Source: CALNYS01 sp942490855 (GTDB lineage: Bacteria; Planctomycetota; Phycisphaerae; Phycisphaerales; UBA1924). Taken from it: a stretch of 64,000 bases of DNA. Shown piece by piece: positions 33,195-40,564 of this stretch. The notes under the pieces are model-generated. The model was not told where the DNA came from and did not search any database. It saw only the letters and a list, made by a program, of their open reading frames with translations. The translations under genes and the position numbers were made by a program. Location of the stretch: assembly GCA_942490855.1 (NCBI GenBank), contig CALNYS010000002.1, forward strand, positions 62,001-126,000, written 5' to 3'. Numbering within the stretch: the stretch's first letter is position 1; each line of letters begins with the position of its first letter.

Positions 33195-34049
33195 ATGCTG
33201 CCGCCCATGCCACACGACGCCACGACGCCACGCGCCCCATCCCCTGAGCCGACCGGCTTCGCCCCGATGCTCGCCCAGAGCTCCGGTCGCTACGTCGGCT
33301 CGCTCCGCGACGGCGCGCTCTTCGTGCTCGTCGCGATGGTCATCAACCTGGCCACGACCCTCGGCGCCATCGGCGCGGGCGTCATGCTCGCGATGTCGGC
33401 GCCCGCGTCGGGCGAGCTGCCCACCGGGGCCATGGCCATCGTCGAGATGGCGCAGGCGCTGCTGATGCTCGTGGCCGCGGCCGCCGGGATCATCGGGTGG
33501 TGGTGGTTCACGACCCGCGACCCGCAAGAGCACACGTACAACGAACCCTCGCGCTCGCGCCCGCTCGTGCGCACCGCGGTGCTCGCGCAGGCCGTGTGCC
33601 TGCTCGGAGTGGCGATCAGCCCGTTCGTCATGGGCGCCGCCGCGCCGGAGCTGTCGCAGGACGCCGCGCTCACCGGCCCGCTGGCGCTCGTCATGGCGCT
33701 CGGTCTCGGGGCCGGGCTCGCGATGATCGTGAAGTTCTTCGCGTCGATGTCGTACCTGCGCTGGATCGCCTCGCGCATCCCCGACGAGACGCTCGAAGAG
33801 GGCGCCGCTCGCTTCATGTGGCTGGGCCCGTTCCTGATCGTGGGCGTCCCGATCCTGGGCGGCGTCATGATGTTCTTCGTGCCGGTGATCATCGGTCTCG
33901 GCGTGATCATCGCCCCGCTCATCGCGCTGGTGATGTACTGGAACCTGATCTTCAAGGCCTGGAAGGGCCTGAGCGAGATCGCTTCTGATCAGCGCGACGA
34001 GGCCGAGCTGCTCGCCCAGGCGCGCCGGGACACGAATCTCGCCGCCTGA
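33195..34049 (+). CDS. multi-pass membrane protein (paralogue of the 34070 gene)
   Basis: 284 residues with about six membrane segments, for example DGALFVLVAMVINLATTLGA, ALLMLVAAAAGIIGWWWFTT, ALVMALGLGAGLAMIVKFFA and GVPILGGVMMFFVPVIIGLG. Segment 2 ends in the motif GWWWFT, which recurs in the next gene (LLGWWWFTQ), and both have a similar soluble linker after it, so the two are tandem paralogues. No known family recognised. ATG at 33195 or 33207. Confidence 0.75.
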   Translation: MLPPMPHDATTPRAPSPEPTGFAPMLAQSSGRYVGSLRDGALFVLVAMVINLATTLGAIGAGVMLAMSAPASGELPTGAMAIVEMAQALLMLVAAAAGIIGWWWFTTRDPQEHTYNEPSRSRPLVRTAVLAQAVCLLGVAISPFVMGAAAPELSQDAALTGPLALVMALGLGAGLAMIVKFFASMSYLRWIASRIPDETLEEGAARFMWLGPFLIVGVPILGGVMMFFVPVIIGLGVIIAPLIALVMYWNLIFKAWKGLSEIASDQRDEAELLAQARRDTNLAA

Positions 34050-34069
34050 GTTTTCAGTATCGTTCGTGG

Positions 34070-34945
34070 ATGAACGACGACCCCCAGCACGCTCCGCAGA
34101 ACTGCGTTCTCTGCGGCTCGGATCTCACGCACGCGCACCCCGACGCGTGGTGCCCGACGTGCCGTGCGCCGGTGGCGCGTTCGATCCCCGGCGACGCGCT
34201 CGAGCACAGCGAGATCGAGCACGTCCGCACGCTGAAGAACGGGTGGTTGCTCGTCCTCGCGCAGATCCCCCTCGCGATCGCCACGCTCGGGATCGTGCTG
34301 TACCTCGAGTTCACCGGGCAGCTCACACTCGCCGCCGAACAGACGATCACGGTGTTCTCGCTCGGGTCGATGCTCCTGTTGCTGCTCGGCTGGTGGTGGT
34401 TCACACAGCCGGAGGAGCGGGTGCGCGGCGCGCACGACGCCGCCAGGATCAGGTCGTGGCTGCGCACGTCGCTCCTGATCAGCACCGCTCTGAGCATCCC
34501 CGCGACCATCCTCGACACCTTTCTCTACCCGGGCCTGCTGAACCAGCCGAGCTCCGCGCCGGTGTGGGCGACGCTGCTGCATCTCGTGCTCAGCCTGCTG
34601 TCGGGGCTCGCGGGCTTGTCGTTCGTCTTCGCGGGGTTGAAGTACATCCAGTGGATCGCCCCGAGGCTGCGGTCGATCACGGCGTTCCTGTACTCGTCCC
34701 GCGCGTTCAAGTACACGCTCTGGGCGATCCCCTGCGGCGTTCTCACCGTCGTCTTCGCCGTCCTCTCGCTCATCCCCGGGCTCGAGTTCTTCGCGCTCCT
34801 CACGCTCGCGCCGGCGCTCGCGCTCCTCGGGTTGATGCTCGCGGTCGGGATCTACCAGCTCGTGCTGCTCGTGGTCGTGTGGCGACGCCTCAGCGCGATC
34901 TACAAAGCCAAGCTCGACGCGCAGCTGGCGACCCCAACCTTCTAA
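34070..34945 (+). CDS. membrane protein with N-terminal zinc-ribbon
   Basis: 291 residues. The N-terminus has two CxxC pairs (NCVLCGSDL and WCPTCRAPV), a zinc-ribbon. It is followed by six or so membrane segments (LLVLAQIPLAIATLGIVLYL, SMLLLLLGWWWFT, LLHLVLSLLSGLAGLSFVFA, ALLTLAPALALLGLMLAVGI). It shares the GWWWFT motif and topology with the upstream gene 20 bases away, which lacks the ribbon. Role unknown. Confidence 0.75.
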   Translation: MNDDPQHAPQNCVLCGSDLTHAHPDAWCPTCRAPVARSIPGDALEHSEIEHVRTLKNGWLLVLAQIPLAIATLGIVLYLEFTGQLTLAAEQTITVFSLGSMLLLLLGWWWFTQPEERVRGAHDAARIRSWLRTSLLISTALSIPATILDTFLYPGLLNQPSSAPVWATLLHLVLSLLSGLAGLSFVFAGLKYIQWIAPRLRSITAFLYSSRAFKYTLWAIPCGVLTVVFAVLSLIPGLEFFALLTLAPALALLGLMLAVGIYQLVLLVVVWRRLSAIYKAKLDAQLATPTF

Positions 34946-34980
34946 ACAAACAACGCCCGGAGCCGAAGCCCCGGGCGTTG
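34944..34980 (-). terminator. terminator between convergent genes
   Basis: Perfect 10-bp stem CAACGCCCGG / CCGGGCGTTG (34951-34960 with 34971-34980). On the minus strand it is followed by TTTGTTT, so it mainly serves the dehydrogenase gene at 35008, though the hairpin also sits just past the plus-strand gene. Confidence 0.75.
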
Positions 34981-35007
34981 CCGTTGGTCCGATCGTGATG
35001 CGATCCC

Positions 35008-36150
35008 TTACAGGTTGCGCACCACCTCGTTCGCCACGTCGATCGTCGAGTCGCCCTTGCCGCGACCCTTGACGTCGTACGTCGCGACCTTGCCTTCCTT
35101 GATGACCTTCGCGATGGCGGCTTCGAGCGCCTGCGCGTGGTCGGTCTCGTCGAGCCAGTCGAACATGAGCTTGACGGTCAGGAGCATGGCCATCGGGTTG
35201 ACGACCTTCTGCCCGTCGTACTTGGGCGCCGAGCCGTGGGTGGGCTCGAAGACGGCGTAGTCGTCGCCGATGTTCGCGGCGCTCGCGAAGCCGAGGCCGC
35301 CGACGAGGCCGGCGCAGAGGTCCGAGAGGATGTCGCCGAACATGTTCGACGCCACGAGGACCGAGTAGTCCTGCGGGTTCTTGATCATCCACATCATGAT
35401 GGCGTCGATGTTCGTCTCCCACGCCTCGATGCCCGGGTAGTCCTTCGCGACCTCGCGGAACGTGCGGGTCATCAGGCCGCCCGTGGCGCGCACGACGTTG
35501 GGCTTCTCGGCGAGGCTGACGCTCTTGCGCCCTTCCTTCTTCGCGAGCTCGAACGCCTGGCGGCAGATCGACTCGCACCCCTGGCGGCTCATGACGCGCG
35601 TGGAGATCGCGACGTTCTCGAGGCCCTTGTCGTACCAGCGCTTCATGCGCGCCGGGTGACCCCACTCGGGGTTGGCGAGCGCGTCGGCGAGCTCCTTGGG
35701 CATGGGGTCCCACTCGATGCCGCCGTAGAGGCCCTCGGTGTTCTCACGGAAGACGACGAGGTCGATGTCGTCGCCCAGCTTGTTGAGCGGGTTGCCGGGG
35801 TACGCCTTGCAGGGGCGCATGTTGGTGTGGAGGTTAAAGAGCTGGCGGAGCTTGACGATCGGGCTGAAGTAGTCGAGCCCGGTGTCCTTGAGCTCGGGCA
35901 CGAGTTCCTCGGCGGCCTCTTCGCGCGGCTTGGAGGTGATGGCGCCGAAGAGCGCGCAGTCCGTCTTCTTGAGGATCTCGATGGTGCGGTCGGGGAGCGG
36001 GTTGCCCTCCTTGCACCAGAACTCCCAGCCGATGTCCGCCGGGACGTACTCCGCGTCGAACTTCATGGCGTCGAGCACGATCTTGGCGGCTTCCATGACG
36101 TCGTTGCCGACGCCGTCGCCGGGCATCCAGGCGATGCTGTATTTGGACAT
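35008..36150 (-). CDS. isocitrate/isopropylmalate-type dehydrogenase
   Basis: 380 residues. A beta-decarboxylating dehydrogenase: WMPGDGVGNDVMEAAKIVLD, FGAITSKP, LRQLFNLHTNMRPCKAYPG (substrate Arg), DLVVFRENTEGLYGGIEW, NIDAIMMWMIKNPQDYSVLV, NMFGDILSDLCAGLVGGLG (metal Asp) and the NAD site EPTHGSAPKYDGQKVVNP. Isocitrate, isopropylmalate and homoisocitrate members share these motifs. No leu genes adjoin it, and an aconitase-family gene lies 4.4 kb upstream, so isocitrate dehydrogenase is my preferred reading. Confidence 0.85.
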   Translation of the reverse strand: MSKYSIAWMPGDGVGNDVMEAAKIVLDAMKFDAEYVPADIGWEFWCKEGNPLPDRTIEILKKTDCALFGAITSKPREEAAEELVPELKDTGLDYFSPIVKLRQLFNLHTNMRPCKAYPGNPLNKLGDDIDLVVFRENTEGLYGGIEWDPMPKELADALANPEWGHPARMKRWYDKGLENVAISTRVMSRQGCESICRQAFELAKKEGRKSVSLAEKPNVVRATGGLMTRTFREVAKDYPGIEAWETNIDAIMMWMIKNPQDYSVLVASNMFGDILSDLCAGLVGGLGFASAANIGDDYAVFEPTHGSAPKYDGQKVVNPMAMLLTVKLMFDWLDETDHAQALEAAIAKVIKEGKVATYDVKGRGKGDSTIDVANEVVRNL

Positions 36151-36181
36151 GTCCCTTGAGACTCCTGCTGGGTGGGGATGC

Positions 36182-36211
36182 AAAGAAACCCGCGGGATTC
36201 CGGCCCGCGGG
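36182..36211 (-). terminator. terminator between the FG-GAP gene and the dehydrogenase gene
   Basis: 8-bp stem CCCGCGGG / CCCGCGGG (36189-36196 with 36204-36211), self-complementary arms, followed on the minus strand by TTTCTTT. It separates the two minus-strand genes. Confidence 0.65.
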
Positions 36212-36271
36212 GGCGTGCAGGATAGCGACCCCGCCCCCCGGCTCAAGACGTCGCGCCGGACCCCGCGCCGC

Positions 36272-37978
36272 CTAGTCGCACGGGCCCCACGCGGCGAGCA
36301 TCACCGCGATGTCCGCGGCGTCCACAACCCCGTTCCCGTCGGTGTCCGCCCCGTTGTCCGAGCCCCAGGAGGCCAGGAGCACCGCGAGATCGCTGGAGTC
36401 CACCCAGCCGTCGGCCACGACGTCCCCGACGCACGGGGCGATCGCCGCGCGCCCGAAGACCACGTACGCCCCCTCGCCGCGGGAGGAGAGCAGCAGGTCG
36501 TCCACCCCGTCGCCGTTGGTGTCGGGCATGAACGCGCCAGAGAACCCGATCCAGTCCCCGTCGATCCACCTCCCGAGCGTCTCGTCGAGCTGGGTGAGGT
36601 CCACGACCCCGCCGGCGCCGAGCGTGTCGCTCCCGTAGAGCACGTAGCACCGCCCGGGGACCCCGTCGCCGGAGGTGAACCCCGGCGCCCCGAGAAGGAG
36701 GTCGGGACGCCCGTCGCCGTTGACGTCGCCGCCGGAATCGAGCGAGTACCCCAGACCGTCGCCGGGCTCCTCGCCGTCGATCCGGAACCCCTCGCTCGCG
36801 ATGTCCGCGGCGGACATAGACCCCCCCGCGACCGCGCCCGCACGCCCGTAGACGACGTACACGCTCCCGGCGCCCTCGCGTCCGCCCGGGTTCGCCCCCC
36901 GTGCCGCGATGAGGAGATCGTCGAACCCGTCCTCGTTCAGGTCAACGTCGCCCGCGATCGCCAGCCCGAGGATGTCGCCCTCGACGCCGGTGGTGAACAC
37001 AAAGCCGTTGGAGCCGTCGAGATCGCTCGCCGTGATCACGCCGCCCGTCCCCACGCTCTCGCCGCCGAACACGATGTAGCACGAGCTGAGCCCGTCTTCG
37101 ATCTGGTTCCCCAGCGCCGGCGCGCCGACCGCGACGTCGTCGTAGCCGTCGCCGTTGAAGTCGCCGATGCCGCGCACCTCTACGCCCGCGTAGTCGTAGT
37201 CGCCCTCGCCGAGAACGACGAGCCCCTGCTGCGCGCTGAGGTTCGAGAGCTGGACGCTCGCGGGCGACGCCCCGTGCGTGTTGCCGAACACCACGTACGC
37301 CTTCCCGGAATCGATCGCCCCGTCGGCGCCGTTGGCCTCGTGCGCGCCGAGCACGATGTCCGCGTACCCGTCGCCGTTGAAGTCGCCCGCGCTCCTGACG
37401 CTGCGCCCGCACAGCTCGTTGCTGAGCTCTCCCTCTACGCGGTACCCGTTGTGCGGGAGCATGGTGTCGAGGTTGAACATCCCGTTCCCGCCGAACGACA
37501 CGCGCGAGTACATCACGTAGCAGTAGCCGACGCCGTGGTTGGTGAAGTTGGGGTTGTACCTCGGCGCCCCGATGAGCAGGTCCGGTCGCCCGTCGCCGTT
37601 GATATCCCCCGCGCTCGCCACGGCGCTCCCGCTGTAGACGAACTCCGACGGGCTGAGCCGCCCGCCGTTGACGCCGTCGGCGTCCTGGAGGCGGATCTCC
37701 CCCGACGCCCCGACCCCGACGCCGCCGTACACCACGTGCGTGTTCCCGCGGTTGGATCGGTCGGTGGCGAACCCGAGAACGAGGTCGCCGAACCCGTCGG
37801 TGTTGAAATCAGCGGACGCGACCTCGACGCCGACGAGATCGCCGTCGGGCGACGGGAGCGGGAGGACGCGGTAGCCCGTCGTGCCGTCGAGCTCGGTAAC
37901 GAGGGTCCCCGGGCCCAGCTCCGCGCCCGCGAGCGTCTGGACCGCGAGCGCAAGGACAACGAAGGATGCGTGGTGCAT
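36272..37978 (-). CDS. secreted FG-GAP (integrin-alpha-like) repeat protein with dockerin-like tail
   Basis: 568 residues. Signal peptide MHHASFVVLALAVQTLAGA. The body is repeated FG-GAP units with Ca2+-binding DxNxDGxxD loops, such as SADFNTDGFGDLVLGFA, GDINGDGRPDLLIGAPR, GDFNGDGYADIVLGAHE and GDVNGDGRPDLLLGAPG, which should fold as a seven-blade propeller. The C-terminus carries two dockerin-like repeats (WVDSSDLAVLLASWG and NGVVDAADIAVMLAAWG). Likely an extracellular adhesive or surface protein. A second protein of this type, far more uniform, lies at 51834. Confidence 0.88.
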   Translation of the reverse strand: MHHASFVVLALAVQTLAGAELGPGTLVTELDGTTGYRVLPLPSPDGDLVGVEVASADFNTDGFGDLVLGFATDRSNRGNTHVVYGGVGVGASGEIRLQDADGVNGGRLSPSEFVYSGSAVASAGDINGDGRPDLLIGAPRYNPNFTNHGVGYCYVMYSRVSFGGNGMFNLDTMLPHNGYRVEGELSNELCGRSVRSAGDFNGDGYADIVLGAHEANGADGAIDSGKAYVVFGNTHGASPASVQLSNLSAQQGLVVLGEGDYDYAGVEVRGIGDFNGDGYDDVAVGAPALGNQIEDGLSSCYIVFGGESVGTGGVITASDLDGSNGFVFTTGVEGDILGLAIAGDVDLNEDGFDDLLIAARGANPGGREGAGSVYVVYGRAGAVAGGSMSAADIASEGFRIDGEEPGDGLGYSLDSGGDVNGDGRPDLLLGAPGFTSGDGVPGRCYVLYGSDTLGAGGVVDLTQLDETLGRWIDGDWIGFSGAFMPDTNGDGVDDLLLSSRGEGAYVVFGRAAIAPCVGDVVADGWVDSSDLAVLLASWGSDNGADTDGNGVVDAADIAVMLAAWGPCD

Positions 37979-38025
37979 GAAAGCGGCTTTCGTTCTGTCG
38001 GGGGCGCGGGCGCGCCGGTTGCTGC

Positions 38026-38772
38026 TCAGCCCCAGGCCGCGAGGAGGATCGCGAGATCCGAGGCGCCGGTGGAACCGTCGTCATCGAGGTCGGCGTCGGG
38101 GCCGCCCCACGCGGCGAGCATGATCGCCAGGTCCGCCGAATCCACGACGCCGTCGCCGTTGAGATCCGCGGGGGAGCCCGCGGGCACGCCCGTCGCCCGC
38201 AGCATGAACGCGCCGGGGAAGATGACGAACTCCGGGTTGTCCATCCGCGTCCCGAAGGGCGCCGACGCGAGATCATTGATCACGTCGTCGATCTCGGGCG
38301 CGTAGAAGAACCACGACCGGTCGCCCGCGGCGTCGGTGTCCACGCGCATGGGCGTGTCCTCGCCCCCCATCAGGAACGCGTTCGCGCCCACGAAGAACCC
38401 GCCCGAGACCTCGGTCGGATCAATCGGAAAATCGACAAAGACGTTCCCGCTGGTCCCGTCGTGCAGGAACTCGGCGCTCGTCAGGGCGACCGCGTTGGTC
38501 GGGTCGAAATCGTTATCGGGGTCGTCGAGCAGCCAGATGGTGATCGGCGTGTCGAGGGGGAAGCTGGGGCCGAACGCGACGGAGACAGTCGTGATGACCT
38601 CGCCGCCCGCCTCGGCCATGAAGTAGTTGCCCCAGAGCGTGTCCGGGTCAAACGTGGACGGCGGGCCCTGGTTGGTGTTGGCGACCCCGTCGTCAAGGGT
38701 GTACTCGACGGTGGCGGCGTGCGTGAGACCGGCGCAGAGCAGCGCCCCGACGGCTGGAACGAATGAACGCAT
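38026..38772 (-). CDS. secreted protein with two dockerin-like repeats
   Basis: 248 residues. Signal peptide MRSFVPAVGALLCAGLTHA. The body (VEYTLDDGVANTNQGPPSTF, VSVAFGPSFPLDTPITIWLL) is beta-rich and like no enzyme family I recognise. The tail reads DLNGDGVVDSADLAIMLAAW, then DLDDDGSTGASDLAILLAAW, a complete dockerin-like pair ending exactly at the C-terminus. GGGAGGA lies upstream of the start. It lies 47 bases upstream of the FG-GAP gene on the same strand. Confidence 0.85.
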   Translation of the reverse strand: MRSFVPAVGALLCAGLTHAATVEYTLDDGVANTNQGPPSTFDPDTLWGNYFMAEAGGEVITTVSVAFGPSFPLDTPITIWLLDDPDNDFDPTNAVALTSAEFLHDGTSGNVFVDFPIDPTEVSGGFFVGANAFLMGGEDTPMRVDTDAAGDRSWFFYAPEIDDVINDLASAPFGTRMDNPEFVIFPGAFMLRATGVPAGSPADLNGDGVVDSADLAIMLAAWGGPDADLDDDGSTGASDLAILLAAWG

Positions 38773-38796
38773 GGTATGTGTCCTCCCGCTCCCAGC

Positions 38797-38994
38797 TTAC
38801 AGGTCGGACCGCTCGTTTCCATCATCGTCGTACCGAAAAATCGCAAAGTAGAGGATCGTCAGGACCGCGAAGGGCGGCATGAAACAGGCGATCCACGGCT
38901 CGACGAAGAACCAGACCACCGGCGCCACCGCCAGTGTGATCAGAGCGATCCACCACATATCGCGCATCGCGCCTTTGAATCGGTTTCCGGTCAT
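38797..38994 (-). CDS. small two-span membrane protein
   Basis: 65 residues: MTGNRFKGAMRDM, then two hydrophobic segments (WWIALITLAVAPVVWFFVEP and IACFMPPFAVLTILYFAIF), ending in an acidic tail DDDGNERSDL. No family recognised. It is preceded by a second small membrane-protein gene on the same strand, 37 bases away. Confidence 0.65.
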   Translation of the reverse strand: MTGNRFKGAMRDMWWIALITLAVAPVVWFFVEPWIACFMPPFAVLTILYFAIFRYDDDGNERSDL

Positions 38995-39031
38995 AGGGCG
39001 GGAGTGTAGCCGCGCCGATACGCCCGGTGGT

Positions 39032-39352
39032 TCAGCCCGCGTCGGGGTGCAGGCGGTCGTGGATCTTGCGTCGCACGCGGGCGCGCTCTATCACGCCGAG
39101 CACAGCCGCGGCGCCCCCGAACGCGATGTACGCGACGAGCATCGCGCCGCCGACCAGCACCGCCGAGGCGCCGTCGAGGAGGAACAGCGTCGCGATCGTC
39201 CCGAGCGCGAGAACGCTCAGGCAGATCAGCGCGACCACCGCCCACTTCCGGTTGACGTCCCGCGCCGGCGGGGCGCCCTCCGGGAACTCGTGCTCCTGGA
39301 TCGAGCGGATCTCCCGGTCCTCCGCGATCATCGTTTCATCAACAAGTGTCAT
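39032..39352 (-). CDS. small hypothetical membrane protein
   Basis: 106 residues: a 36-residue acidic N-terminal part (MTLVDETMIAEDREIRSIQE), then two membrane segments (WAVVALICLSVLALGTIATL and AVLVGGAMLVAYIAFGGAAA), and a basic C-terminus (ERARVRRKIHDRLHPDAG). Start preceded by AAAGGAG. No family recognised. Confidence 0.68.
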   Translation of the reverse strand: MTLVDETMIAEDREIRSIQEHEFPEGAPPARDVNRKWAVVALICLSVLALGTIATLFLLDGASAVLVGGAMLVAYIAFGGAAAVLGVIERARVRRKIHDRLHPDAG

Positions 39353-39472
39353 ATCGCGCTCCTTTCATTGACAGCCACTACAGCCGTAGCGCGCACGGCG
39401 GCGACGGTCAATACTCCGGCGCACTATGAGTTGTTTCTCATGTCGCACCTTCGCTCGGAGCGCGCAGGGGCG

Positions 39473-40498
39473 TCATTCGACCGCGTACAGATCCAGGTAC
39501 GCGCCGCTCGCGTTGTTGCCCATCCCGAAGACGAGGCGCCCGCGCTTCGCGTCGTAGAAGCCCATCCCGCTCGCGCGGATCTCCACGTCGCCGGCGTCGC
39601 AGTCGCTCCACCCCGCCGTCTCGCCGCTCAAGTCGAGAGCGACGAGGTCCTGCACGGCGCTGCGCCCGTCGGGCGTCCCGCCCGTGACGTACAGGCGTCG
39701 CGACGACGGATCGAACGCCCACTGCGGGTTGCGCCGCCCCACGGGCGTGGCGTCTTCGTCCGTCAGGCGTTCCCACGCCGGCGGGTCCGCGGAGAGATCC
39801 AGCGCCCACGCGTCGCGCGCGCACACGAGCCCCTGCGCGGGGATCGCGCCGCTGAACACCACGAGGCGATCGCCCGCGCCGTCTACCGCGTACGCGAACC
39901 CGTAGCGCTCGCCCGGCCCGCGCTCGACGTCGAGCTGTTCCCACATCGCGACGCCGTCCTCAAGGCGCATCGACCACACGTCGTCGTACATCGCCCGCTG
40001 CGACACCCCGCCAAAGAGGAGGTAGCGGTCCCGCGCCGCGTCGTACACGAACCCGTGCAGCGCCCGCGCGGGCGGGGCGTTGCGCTGCTCGATCGTCTCG
40101 AACACGAGGGCGTCATCGACAAGCCGCGCGCGCACGAGATCGTTGTTCACCTCGAACCCGGCGCCGTAGCCCCCCCACAACAGGAAGCCACCGCCGCCGG
40201 CCGCGGCCGCACGCTTCGACCCGCCCCCCGCCGGAGCGTCGCCGCGCGTTTCGAGCGGCGTCCACGCGCCGTCCGATAGCGACACCGCCCACGCGTCGCT
40301 CAGCGGCGCCAGCTGCGGCTGGTACCCGCTCCCGGCATAGAACACCGCGCGGTCCCGCGCCGGGTCCACGAGCACGGCGGCGTGCTCGCGTCCGATCGGG
40401 CCGTCGCCGGCTTCCCATTCGACCCATTCCGTCGCGCGCTGCGCGGCGCAGAGGGGCACGAAGAGCAGTGAGATAACGATCGCGTTTAATCTGCGCAC
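39473..40498 (-). CDS. secreted Kelch-repeat propeller protein
   Basis: 341 residues from GTG at 40498, behind AGGAG. Signal peptide RRLNAIVISLLFVPLCAAQ. Kelch/galactose-oxidase-like blades follow: HAAVLVDPARDRAVFYAGSG, HGFVYDAARDRYLLFGGVSQ, RYGFAYAVDGAGDRLVVFSG, QWAFDPSSRRLYVTGGTPDG. Likely a secreted binding protein or a carbohydrate-related protein; no catalytic residues are apparent. Unlike neighbours it has no dockerin-like tail. Confidence 0.85.
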   Translation of the reverse strand: MRRLNAIVISLLFVPLCAAQRATEWVEWEAGDGPIGREHAAVLVDPARDRAVFYAGSGYQPQLAPLSDAWAVSLSDGAWTPLETRGDAPAGGGSKRAAAAGGGGFLLWGGYGAGFEVNNDLVRARLVDDALVFETIEQRNAPPARALHGFVYDAARDRYLLFGGVSQRAMYDDVWSMRLEDGVAMWEQLDVERGPGERYGFAYAVDGAGDRLVVFSGAIPAQGLVCARDAWALDLSADPPAWERLTDEDATPVGRRNPQWAFDPSSRRLYVTGGTPDGRSAVQDLVALDLSGETAGWSDCDAGDVEIRASGMGFYDAKRGRLVFGMGNNASGAYLDLYAVE

Positions 40499-40564
40499 GG
40501 GCGTTCTCCTGCCCCGACGGGCTGTCGCCGGGGCGCTCGTGTACCCGCGCCGTGCGCTGAGGTT

